Shown: piece after piece, positions 15,540-22,894 of the stretch
Layout of the letters: each line of letters begins with the position of its first letter
Position numbering within the stretch: the stretch's first letter is position 1
Assembly: GCA_016873095.1 (NCBI GenBank)
Contig: VGYC01000072.1
Location: 1-32,798 of the forward strand
Length of the DNA stretch: 32,798 bases
From: Planctomycetota bacterium
Lineage (GTDB): Bacteria > Planctomycetota > Planctomycetia > Gemmatales > Gemmataceae
Reading direction: 5' to 3'
Program-made: the position numbers and the translations under genes
The notes under the pieces: generated by a model
Database searches by the model: none
What the model was told of the DNA's origin: nothing
What the model saw: the letters and a program-made list of their open reading frames with translations, nothing else

Positions 15540-18191
15540 ATGGGTTGGGCGCGGCGCAGCTGGATTCGGGGCCTGGCCGGCGGATGTCTTGCCGCCGGGC
15601 TGTTCGCCGTTCATCTGGGGCTGCGTGACAATGCTGGACTGGAAGGCATTGCCAACAACTGGGATCAGGTAGTGCTGGGTGGCGTCGCCGGCCTGACGGT
15701 GGCGCTGATCGTGTCGGCGCTGGATCGCTGGCGGCTTGTGCGGGCGGCGCGGCAGCTAGCCGGCCATCTGGAGCGATCCGCGAAGACGCCGTCGCGGCAG
15801 CCCGCTCTCGACAATCCCGATCCCGAGATGATGATCGTGCTCGGACCGCTCGAAGCGATGCTTTCCGCCTATCGCATGTCGCTTGCCGACCGTGTCTCGC
15901 TGGAAGAACGCGTGGAATCGCTTCGCAGCCTGCTGGGCAAGGTCGAGTCGGAAAAGGGGCTGCGGCTGACGGTGCGCGGCGGCGGCTCCAGCCGCAACAT
16001 GGTCGGCCGGCTCACCGCCAACTTGCACTGGCTGACCGCGACGCCGGCGCTGCAGGGCTTTCTTCACGCCTCGGCCGAGGACCTCAATGCCCGGCCGTTT
16101 CTGGACCTAGTGCATGCCCAGGATCGTGAACGCGTGAACGTAGTCTTTGCCGAGGCCGCCGATGCGGGCGAATCGCACAACGTCGTGCTGCGCATGTTGC
16201 CGCGCGGCCAGGCAGGCATGGCGCCCGAGGAACTGATGCGGCACGTGAGCATGGATGTCCTCACGCGCTACGCCGACGAGGGCAGCATCCTTCATTTTCG
16301 CTGCTTTTTCGAGGACGTCACCGAGCGTGCCCGCGCCGAGAAGGAGTTGCGGCGCCGCACCACCGAGTTGTCGCAGACCAATGAGCAACTGCGGCAGATC
16401 AACCAGGATCTCGAGCGCCTGAAAGAGAGCTACCGCGATCTGTATCATCATGCCCCGGTGATGTACTTCAGTCTCGATGCCCGCGGACATTTCGTCACGT
16501 TCAATGACACGATGCTGGCCGTCCTCGGCTACGAGCGCGATGATCTGTACCGTCATCCGTATGTGCGTCTGCTGCCGGGTGCCCAGCGCAAGGAATGGGA
16601 CGCCGGGCACGCCCATGGCGACGGCCTGCCGCCGGCACACGCGCTGAGCCGCGAAGGAGAGGTCGAAACGCGCTGGGTCAAGAAGGACGGCAGCGTCATC
16701 GACGTGTGGATTCGCTCGGTGCCAGTGCGTGACGCCGACGGACAGTTCGTGCGTTCGCGCAGCGCCGCCATGGACGTCACCGAGCGCAATCGCCTGAGCA
16801 ACGAACTGCGCGCACGCGGTGATCAGCTGGAACGCGCCAACATCGAGCTGCGACAGATCAATCGCGAGCTGGAAGAGTTCACATCCGTCGTCTCGCATGA
16901 TCTCAAGGAACCGCTGCGGACCCTGCAGGCGTTCAGCAACTTCCTGGCCGAGGATTTTTCCGGGCAGCTCGGACCGGACGGCTTCCAGTACATCAACCAT
17001 CTCGTGCAGGCGAGCAAGCGGCTGGGCACGCTGATCGACGACCTGCTGTCGATGAGTTCCGCCGGCCGTATCACGCATGACTTGCAGACTGTAGACCTGA
17101 ACGACATTGTCGCGACGGTGCGCCGCGACCTGGCGGACATGATCCAGCGCAAGAACGCGCACTTGATTGTCGAGGGAGCCTTGCCCGCCATCGTCGGCGA
17201 CCCGCAACGGATCACGCAACTGCTCTCCAACATGGTGGGGAACGCGCTCAAGTACAATGCCAGCGTGAATCCGGAGGTGACGATCGGCCAGGGACCTGGC
17301 TGTCCGCCGCCGGCCCTGGTCGGCCGCGGTCCATACTTTTCCGGGGAGCAGCCGCCGGCCTGGACACGGTTTCCGCAAGCGACTCTGTACGTTCGCGACA
17401 ATGGCATCGGCATCGACCCGCGCTACCACGAACAGATCTTCGGCATCTTTCGCCGCCTGCACAAGTCGGAGGAATATGAGGGGACCGGGGCGGGGCTGGC
17501 GATTTGCAAGAAGATCGTCGAGGGGCACGCCGGACGTATCTGGATCGAGTCGCAACCAGGGCAGGGTGCCACCTTCTACTTCACGTTGCCGGCCGCTCCG
17601 TTGCCGGCCGCTCCGTTGCCGGCCGCTCCGTTGCCGGGCGCCCCGCCGCAGGCGCGCCGGCGGGCGCCGACGCCCCCGACGCGTCCCGCCCTGCCGCCCG
17701 CGGAACATGACACGCCGTTGCCGGCCGCTCAGGACACCATGGACCGACGCGATGCGAGCCGGCCATCGGAGCCGTTCGAGCACGCTGAACAATCGATGCC
17801 GCCTGCGCGGACCATCCTGCTCGTCGAGGACATGCCCGAGATCGGTGTGATCGTGCGCCGAATCAGCGAACGCGCCGGCTACCACGTGCAGTGGCTGGCC
17901 ACCGCGGAGGAAGCCTGGGAAGTGTTACAGGCGCAGCGTCCGGCTCTGGTGCTGCTTGACATGCATCTGTCCGGGATGAGCGGCGGTGAGTTATGTCGCA
18001 AGCTGCGCGCGCTGCCGGACTTTGCCAGCATTCCCATCGCCCTATTCACTCATGGCATCGTGGAAGAGCAAGAGGCCCGCGAGGTCGGCGCCGACCGCGT
18101 CCTCTCCAAGGAATTGCTCGTGCGCCCGGACGACTGGCTGGCAGCCTTGGCGGAGGCGATTGAGTGCCATGCGAGTCTGGCGAGGATGTGA
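15540..18191 (+). CDS. Membrane PAS-domain hybrid sensor histidine kinase/response regulator
   Basis: An 883-residue protein from the ATG at 15540. The frame is open back to a GTG at 15444, but a promoter lies between. Two membrane helices (about 12-30 and 46-66) are followed by a coiled segment, a PAS-like domain (about 150-260) and a coiled linker rich in Arg/Gln/Glu. A second PAS domain starts near 298 (LYHHAPVMYFSLDARGHF). HisKA follows with phosphoacceptor H453 in VSHDLKEPL, then HATPase with N568 in the N box, DNGIGI and GTGAGLAICKKIVE. A Pro/Ala linker with 5-residue repeats precedes the receiver, which has phosphoacceptor D807 in LLDMHLSG and the conserved Thr and Lys in ALFTH and LSKELL. 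The layout resembles phytochrome-type kinases, but without a chromophore domain. A CX5R phosphatase-like gene follows 30 bases later. Confidence 0.88.
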   Translation: MGWARRSWIRGLAGGCLAAGLFAVHLGLRDNAGLEGIANNWDQVVLGGVAGLTVALIVSALDRWRLVRAARQLAGHLERSAKTPSRQPALDNPDPEMMIVLGPLEAMLSAYRMSLADRVSLEERVESLRSLLGKVESEKGLRLTVRGGGSSRNMVGRLTANLHWLTATPALQGFLHASAEDLNARPFLDLVHAQDRERVNVVFAEAADAGESHNVVLRMLPRGQAGMAPEELMRHVSMDVLTRYADEGSILHFRCFFEDVTERARAEKELRRRTTELSQTNEQLRQINQDLERLKESYRDLYHHAPVMYFSLDARGHFVTFNDTMLAVLGYERDDLYRHPYVRLLPGAQRKEWDAGHAHGDGLPPAHALSREGEVETRWVKKDGSVIDVWIRSVPVRDADGQFVRSRSAAMDVTERNRLSNELRARGDQLERANIELRQINRELEEFTSVVSHDLKEPLRTLQAFSNFLAEDFSGQLGPDGFQYINHLVQASKRLGTLIDDLLSMSSAGRITHDLQTVDLNDIVATVRRDLADMIQRKNAHLIVEGALPAIVGDPQRITQLLSNMVGNALKYNASVNPEVTIGQGPGCPPPALVGRGPYFSGEQPPAWTRFPQATLYVRDNGIGIDPRYHEQIFGIFRRLHKSEEYEGTGAGLAICKKIVEGHAGRIWIESQPGQGATFYFTLPAAPLPAAPLPAAPLPGAPPQARRRAPTPPTRPALPPAEHDTPLPAAQDTMDRRDASRPSEPFEHAEQSMPPARTILLVEDMPEIGVIVRRISERAGYHVQWLATAEEAWEVLQAQRPALVLLDMHLSGMSGGELCRKLRALPDFASIPIALFTHGIVEEQEAREVGADRVLSKELLVRPDDWLAALAEAIECHASLARM
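17586..17645 (+). repeat. 15-bp tandem repeat inside the kinase-receiver linker
   Basis: The unit TTGCCGGCCGCTCCG occurs three times exactly (17586-17630). A fourth diverged copy covers 17631-17645, and an isolated near-copy lies at 17718-17732. It encodes the flexible LPAAP repeat between the histidine kinase and receiver domains and is probably variable in length between strains. Confidence 0.9.
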
Positions 18192-18221
18192 TCCAAACAT
18201 GGCGCATCTCAAGGACCTGCC

Positions 18222-18656
18222 ATGCGTCAAATCATTGACCGTCAACTCTGGATTGGCAATGCGGCGGATTTGCGTGATCCGCGTCGTGTACTTGCTGCAG
18301 GCGTGACGGCCGTTGTGGACCTGGCGGCCAATGAGCCGCCCACCACTTTCCCGCGCGAGTTGATTCAACTGCGCTTTCCGCTGGCCGACGGCAGCATGAA
18401 TCCGGAGTGGCTATTGAAGTTGGCTGTCGATTCGGTCGCCGCGCTGATCCGCGCGAAAATAGCGACCATGATCTGCTGCAGTTGCGGGATGAATCGTTCT
18501 CTGTGCATCCTTGCCGGGGCCATCGCTCTGGCGGACAACAGGTCTTTCGCTGAGGCGCTGCGGGAGCTGGCAACTTCAGGGGCAGCCGATGTCTCGCCGG
18601 GGATGGCGTCCCAGGTTCAAGCAATGGTTACGTCGCGCGCAGTAGATTACGAATAG
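18222..18656 (+). CDS. Small dual-specificity/tyrosine-phosphatase-like protein
   Basis: A 144-residue protein. The N-terminus (IDRQLWIGNAADLRD) matches the opening of DSP-type phosphatases, which often begin IxxxLxxGxxxD. The P-loop is C86-S-C-G-M-N-R92-S, a full CX5R motif. The residue before the nucleophile is Cys instead of the usual His. A general acid Asp may be in FPLADGS. The ATG at 18222 has AAGGAC upstream. It follows the hybrid histidine kinase by 30 bases and is probably co-transcribed, so it may act on signalling phosphoproteins or on small phosphorylated molecules. The His-to-Cys change could alter the pKa of the nucleophile. The family assignment is reasonable, but activity and substrate are unknown. 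Confidence 0.7.
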   Translation: MRQIIDRQLWIGNAADLRDPRRVLAAGVTAVVDLAANEPPTTFPRELIQLRFPLADGSMNPEWLLKLAVDSVAALIRAKIATMICCSCGMNRSLCILAGAIALADNRSFAEALRELATSGAADVSPGMASQVQAMVTSRAVDYE

Positions 18657-18900
18657 CGTCAAGTCATTCTGCAAGACGAAGAGCCGTCATCCAGCTCACA
18701 ACTCGAACAGTGATTGCAACTGTCGTTATCAAGTGATAACTTCTATTGGCGTGTTGTGCCATTATTCATGTCGCAGAAAATCACCGAGCGTCGCTGGAAA
18801 AGCTGATGTGGCGAAAGCGAATCTCGTCATATGTCATTTTTCTGGCAATGGCCGCGTTAGCTTGTGCCTTGTGACGCTTTGGTCCAGTCACGAAGCACGC
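18657..18900. other. Intergenic region between convergent genes, with a short palindrome
   Basis: No gene is supported here. The segment is more AT-rich than its neighbours. It contains the 16-base palindrome GTTATCAAGTGATAAC (18725-18740, 7-bp arms). Two transcripts end here from opposite sides, but there is no clear hairpin with a T tract. Confidence 0.5.
18725..18740. repeat. Perfect 7-bp inverted repeat
   Basis: GTTATCA-AG-TGATAAC. It is AT-rich in a GC-rich setting. With both flanking genes pointing inward, it is more likely a weak transcript end or a chance palindrome than an operator. Confidence 0.4.
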
Positions 18901-20535
18901 CTACATCGCGCGTCTCAGCAGCAGCAATGTCAAATCGTCTTGCAGCGATGATGAGCCGGTGTACAACTCGACGGCCATGCGGATGCGTTCGGCGGCGACG
19001 TCGAGTGTGGTACCCTGGCGAACGCCGCTGATCACCTGGCAAAGGCGGTCGCGGCCAAAGAGCTTGCCGTCTTCCGCGCGTGACTCGGTGATGCCGTCGG
19101 TATACAGCACCAGCGCTTCGCCGGGGGCCAGAATGACCTGCGTATCGGAGAGTTCCAGGTTGCCTTCGGTGGCGCCGAGAAGTTGGCCGGTCGGCATCGC
19201 CACCTCCTGCACCGAGCCGTCGCGACGCTGCAAGAGCGGACGAGGGTGACCACCACTGGCAATCCAGGTCTCGCCGGTGCGTGGATCAAAGATGCCGTGC
19301 AACATGGTCACGAACAGGTCCGTCTGGTTATCGCGAGCCAGGGCGGAGTTGAGGCGTGTGAGCGTATCGGTTGGCGAGGACGAGTCGCGGGCCAGGTGCC
19401 GGGCCAGGGCGTGGGCGGCCACCATGAAGAGCGCTGCCGACATGCCCTTGCCGGACACGTCGCCCACGAAGAACGCCAGCCGGCCGTCGTCCAGCGGAAA
19501 GAAATCGTACAGATCGCCCGAGACTTCACGTGCCGGATAGATGATGGCGAACAGGTCGTAACCGCCGCCTGCCAGTGGCGTGAAATTGCTGGGCAGGAAG
19601 GACTGCTGGATCTCGCGTGCCATGGCCAGCTCCTTGCGGAGCTGGGCTTGTTGCAGTCGCTCTTCCTGGACGGCAAGGTTTTCCAGCACCATGGCCGCCT
19701 GCATGCCGACCGTGGTCAGCAGATGTAAATCGTCGGCGGAGAAAGGGTCCTCGAAGCGGGCGCCGGCGAGTTGCAAGGCGCCGAGGCGGCGGCCGCCGTG
19801 GCCAATCATCGGCACGCACAGCAGCGTACGCATGTCCACCCGTTCGAGCGTCGAGCTACCGGAAAAACGCTCATCGCTCTGCACGTCTTCGCTGAGGATG
19901 CCGACGCCCTCTTCGAGTGCCTTGCGGACGATGGTGCGGCTGATGGGGAAATCAACCGACGCACCCTTGGTGCGCGTGCGCACGCCTTCAACGATGAACT
20001 TGCCTTGCTCGCAGAGCACGGCCACGCCACGATCGGCCCGCGGAAACAGCTCGAGAATGTGCTCCAGCAGTTGCCCGAACAGCGACGGCTTATCGACGGC
20101 CCCGCTCAGGTGCCGCGACAGTTCGAGCACGACCTGAAGCCGCTGCCCGGACTGAAGTTGATTGAGGTCGAGGTTGGCAGTATCCGCGCTGATCTGCTGA
20201 CGAATCCGGTGCTCGCTATCAACCAGCGAGGGACCGGGGGCTGCCTGCTCCAGCATGAGGACGTAATCGACGATGCGAATCTTGTCGCGCTCGCCGATGA
20301 CCGTGATGCCCGCGATGCGCTGGCCATTGACGATGACGCCGTTGCGGCTGCCAAGATCTTCGATGAAGTACTGACCGTCGTGGCACGAGACGCGCGCATG
20401 CCGCCGGCTGACAAGCTTGGAAGGGAGAGAAATGTCAACGTCCGGATCGCGGCCGATCACCGCCGGCAGTTGCTCCAGCGGAAAGCGCCGCCCAGCCTGC
20501 TCGCGTGGACCATCGCGGACGATCATCGTGGCCAT
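18901..20535 (-). CDS. FHA-GAF-PP2C (SpoIIE/RsbU-type) serine/threonine phosphatase
   Basis: A 544-residue cytosolic signalling protein. The FHA domain (about 24-94) has its phosphothreonine-binding residues: R29 in IGRD, S43 and H46 in SRRH, N65 in GSRNG. The GAF domain (about 132-290) has the segment RTLLCVPMIG. A short coiled helix with MAREIQQSFLP, typical of RsbU-type phosphatases, leads into the PP2C/SpoIIE domain. Its metal ligands are intact: SGDLYD, VGDVSGKG, LYTDGITES, and DDLTLLLL at the end. It would dephosphorylate an anti-sigma antagonist or another Ser/Thr phosphoprotein, with FHA docking to a kinase-phosphorylated partner. It lies 57 bases downstream of the hydrolase gene on the same strand. 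The sequence read as GGCATAAGATG is a weak ribosome site at the ATG. Confidence 0.9.
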   Translation of the reverse strand: MATMIVRDGPREQAGRRFPLEQLPAVIGRDPDVDISLPSKLVSRRHARVSCHDGQYFIEDLGSRNGVIVNGQRIAGITVIGERDKIRIVDYVLMLEQAAPGPSLVDSEHRIRQQISADTANLDLNQLQSGQRLQVVLELSRHLSGAVDKPSLFGQLLEHILELFPRADRGVAVLCEQGKFIVEGVRTRTKGASVDFPISRTIVRKALEEGVGILSEDVQSDERFSGSSTLERVDMRTLLCVPMIGHGGRRLGALQLAGARFEDPFSADDLHLLTTVGMQAAMVLENLAVQEERLQQAQLRKELAMAREIQQSFLPSNFTPLAGGGYDLFAIIYPAREVSGDLYDFFPLDDGRLAFFVGDVSGKGMSAALFMVAAHALARHLARDSSSPTDTLTRLNSALARDNQTDLFVTMLHGIFDPRTGETWIASGGHPRPLLQRRDGSVQEVAMPTGQLLGATEGNLELSDTQVILAPGEALVLYTDGITESRAEDGKLFGRDRLCQVISGVRQGTTLDVAAERIRMAVELYTGSSSLQDDLTLLLLRRAM

Positions 20536-20592
20536 GGGGACATCTTATGCCTTCGGGATAGGCAGCGCCAAGCGCGGATCGCTGAGAAGGAC

Positions 20593-21504
20593 TCATGTGA
20601 TCGCCAGCGCGGGCGTCAGCGTCCTGGCCAGGAAGTCGAGGATCAGCCGGCGATAGTGGTCGCCGCCAATCTCGATGACGTCGTCGTGGCCGGCGCCGGG
20701 GATGATGCGCAGCTCGCGCGGCTCGGCACAGAGAGAATGAAGACGGGCAACGTCCTCCGGCGGCGCGTGCGGATCGTCGCTGCCGGTCAGAAAAAGAACG
20801 GGAGCCGGATTCAGATCATGGACGTGCAGCGCCGGGGCCAGATTGGGCAGGCGCAAGCCAAGCCGCCTCTCGGTGACCCAGATGACCCCGCCGCGAAAAC
20901 GGCTGAACCATGCCGGGTAATCGACGCCAACGCGATTGCGAAAAGCCGATTCCAGATCGTGATAGACGCTTTCCAGAATGACCGCTTGGCATCCGCGGAC
21001 GTGCCGGGCGGCGAAGCACAGCGCGGCCCCGCCCATGGATACGCCCAGGACAGCATGGGGTTGCTCGGGCCAGCGCTGGCGGACAAAGTCGAGCACGGCC
21101 TGGACGTCGCGGCTTTCGTGATAGCCGAAACTGGTCCAGCGGCCGCCGCTCTCGCCGTGCCCACGATGGTCGAAAGCGACGCAACGATAACCCGCCTCGA
21201 GCAGGAAGGCCATGCGCGACAGCATGCGACCGCGATTGCCACGCAGTCCATGAAAGAGCACGACGGTCGCTCGCGCCGTCGGCGGCGAGGCGGCCCAGCC
21301 GGCGAGGCGGACGCCGTCCGCCGTTTGACACTCCACACTTTCCCAGGTCCAATCGGGAAGGTCCGGACTGACTCGATCCGGAGAGGTCCGCGTCAGCCAG
21401 CGCGACACCGTGTAGGCCGTGAACAGATAGCCGATCCCGGACAGGGTGGCCAGCCACGTCCACAACTCGGTGAGCCAGGAAGACCGGCTCGAGGATTGGT
21501 TCAC
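20593..21504 (-). CDS. Membrane-anchored alpha/beta hydrolase (BEM46/FrsA-like)
   Basis: A 303-residue protein from the GTG at 21504, chosen because GGGGAGA lies eight bases upstream. The frame is open 56 codons further, but that stretch is Pro-rich and unlike protein. One N-terminal membrane helix (about 14-37) carries a soluble alpha/beta hydrolase domain. The oxyanion segment is LFHGLRGNRG, the nucleophile elbow GVSMGG (S156), an acid lies in TGSDDPH (D243/D244) and the catalytic His is H273 in GAGHDD. All triad members are present. The FDHRGHGES segment is typical of the family. The role is likely lipid or ester hydrolysis at the membrane; the substrate is unknown. It is followed by the FHA-GAF-PP2C gene. 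Confidence 0.87.
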   Translation of the reverse strand: MNQSSSRSSWLTELWTWLATLSGIGYLFTAYTVSRWLTRTSPDRVSPDLPDWTWESVECQTADGVRLAGWAASPPTARATVVLFHGLRGNRGRMLSRMAFLLEAGYRCVAFDHRGHGESGGRWTSFGYHESRDVQAVLDFVRQRWPEQPHAVLGVSMGGAALCFAARHVRGCQAVILESVYHDLESAFRNRVGVDYPAWFSRFRGGVIWVTERRLGLRLPNLAPALHVHDLNPAPVLFLTGSDDPHAPPEDVARLHSLCAEPRELRIIPGAGHDDVIEIGGDHYRRLILDFLARTLTPALAIT

Positions 21505-21548
21505 TGCAGTCTCCCCTGAGGCTGGTGCAGGATCGTCCTCACTGTTAA

Positions 21549-21554
21549 ATTGTA
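21549..21554 (-). promoter_or_regulatory. Candidate -10 box of the hydrolase gene
   Basis: TACAAT on the minus strand would start transcription near 21542, leaving a leader of about 38 bases to the GTG at 21504. No good -35 is visible. The same hexamer appears before the M48 protease gene and trpB. Confidence 0.35.
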
Positions 21555-21685
21555 TCGGCGCTGGTGAGTGAGAAACTGAAGGATTTGCGCAGCATACGGC
21601 AAAAAACACGATTCGCGGCGGGCGTTCGCGCGGCGCCGAAGCAGTGCCAGGCCGGGGCGGACACCCGGACATCTGGGACAGTGCG

Positions 21686-22678
21686 TCAGGCCAGGCCGTA
21701 GCTGCGGCGTTTGCGGCGTTGTGCCAGCGGCGGCAGCAATTGCGAGCCGAACCAGCCCCCGGCCCCGGTCAGGCAAACGAGTCCCCCGAGCATGAGTGAC
21801 ATCGTTTCGAAGCTTGACCTTGGATTGCCCAGGTTGACGCCGATCAGGACGACAGCAGCGGTCAGGCCGGCGACCAGTCCCTGCTTCAAGCCGTTGAAGG
21901 TGCAGGCGCCCGCCGCCGCCGCACCAATGAGTGTCACCAGCGCGGAGATTTCCCATTGCAGGAGCCAAGATTGCAAATGGGTCCTTACTTCCAGCGTGCC
22001 TTGCCCCATTTCGAGTATCCAGGCCATGATGCGCGGCGTCCACACCGAGCCGGCAACGATGAGGGTCATGCCCAGCATGACGCGCGGCCAGGAGATCGGT
22101 CCGGACCAGATCGGCATTGCCGGCGTCGGTATCTTGGCCTGTGCCTGAGTTGGGAAATTCGTGGTCTTGATGGCCGGCAGCGGCCGCCAGATCAATGCCC
22201 CCAAGAGCGCCCCGAGTGCTCCCAGCGCCGGGTTGAGCACAAGCGACGCGTATAGCTTCGACTCCGAATCGAGCGCGTAGCTCGTCATGGGAAAGACGAA
22301 GAATATCAGGGCATTCATGACGCCGAGCAAGCTGCCGAAGAGCCATGCTCGGTTCTGGCCCGCGCCGGCGACCGCGCCGCCGATCAGCAAACCCAGTCCT
22401 TGAAAAGCAAAGAGGCAGATCGCGCCGGCTGTCGTTTGCCATCCTTCGGCGTCGCCATCGCTGGCCATCAGTACGGCATTGACAAGTTGCTTGAGCCCGT
22501 GCGCCAGTCCCTGGGCGAGCAGCAAGCCGGCGAGTAGCCGGCCCCAGGGCGTCTGCTGCCACTGCCCCTGGCGGGCCGACAACTCCGCTTCGGTCCGGTA
22601 CTCGAGGCGAACCTTGCATGTGGGGCACTCCAGCGATTGCTCGAATCGACCGTTGCATGCCGGACAAACCATGGCCAT
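21686..22678 (-). CDS. Zinc-ribbon multi-pass membrane protein of unknown function
   Basis: A 330-residue protein. The N-terminus carries a two-knuckle zinc ribbon (CPAC at about 5-8 and CPTC at about 18-21), followed by about eight hydrophobic segments, including LAGLLLAQGLAHGL, AICLFAFQGLGLLIGGAVAG, WLFGSLLGVMNALIFFVF, LGALGALLGALIW, VMLGMTLIVAGSVW and ALVTLIGAAAAGA. It ends in a basic tail (QRRKRRSYGLA). I do not recognise a family with a known function. The combination of zinc ribbon and membrane helices is common in planctomycete hypothetical proteins. The start has GAGGA about nine bases upstream, and a second ATG two codons later is also possible. It is 181 bases upstream of the hydrolase gene and may be in a loose operon with it. 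Confidence 0.8.
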   Translation of the reverse strand: MAMVCPACNGRFEQSLECPTCKVRLEYRTEAELSARQGQWQQTPWGRLLAGLLLAQGLAHGLKQLVNAVLMASDGDAEGWQTTAGAICLFAFQGLGLLIGGAVAGAGQNRAWLFGSLLGVMNALIFFVFPMTSYALDSESKLYASLVLNPALGALGALLGALIWRPLPAIKTTNFPTQAQAKIPTPAMPIWSGPISWPRVMLGMTLIVAGSVWTPRIMAWILEMGQGTLEVRTHLQSWLLQWEISALVTLIGAAAAGACTFNGLKQGLVAGLTAAVVLIGVNLGNPRSSFETMSLMLGGLVCLTGAGGWFGSQLLPPLAQRRKRRSYGLA

Positions 22679-22739
22679 TTCTGAAATCCTCGATGGCGAT
22701 CGCGCTGGACGCAGTGCGGCAAGCGGCCAAGAAAAACGC

Positions 22740-22880
22740 TACGGACGCGCCATCGAAAATATAGGTTATTTCCGGCGCAAAGGGAAATACCAGGCAGGTT
22801 TAACCATTTTTGTCAACTTCGCGCCTGCCGATCGGCATAAAATGAGCACTGCTCAGAACTTCGGTATAATCATCACAACC
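22740..22880. promoter_or_regulatory. AT-rich divergent promoter region
   Basis: This lies between the zinc-ribbon gene (-) and glpK (+). On the plus strand TATAAT (22865-22870) would start transcription near 22877, 18 bases before the glpK ATG, without a clear -35. On the minus strand a perfect TTGACA lies at 22816-22811 and TATATT at 22763-22758, too far apart to pair with each other. A small palindrome GAGCACTGCTC lies at 22844-22854. Confidence 0.4.
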
Positions 22881-22894
22881 GGGCCAATGCATCC

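Noticed and set aside
17586-17645. Tandem repeats as a CRISPR or VNTR outside genes
   Set aside because: The units are adjacent without spacers and lie in frame inside the kinase gene.
16107-17885. Open frame of 592 codons on the minus strand
   Set aside because: It is a shadow of the histidine kinase gene.
19771-21519. Open frame of 582 codons on the plus strand
   Set aside because: It is a shadow of the FHA-PP2C and hydrolase genes; its composition is not protein-like.
22811-22838. TTGTCA and CATAAA as a glpK promoter
   Set aside because: The spacing of about 20 bases is too long and the -10 is poor; TATAAT closer to the gene is a better candidate.
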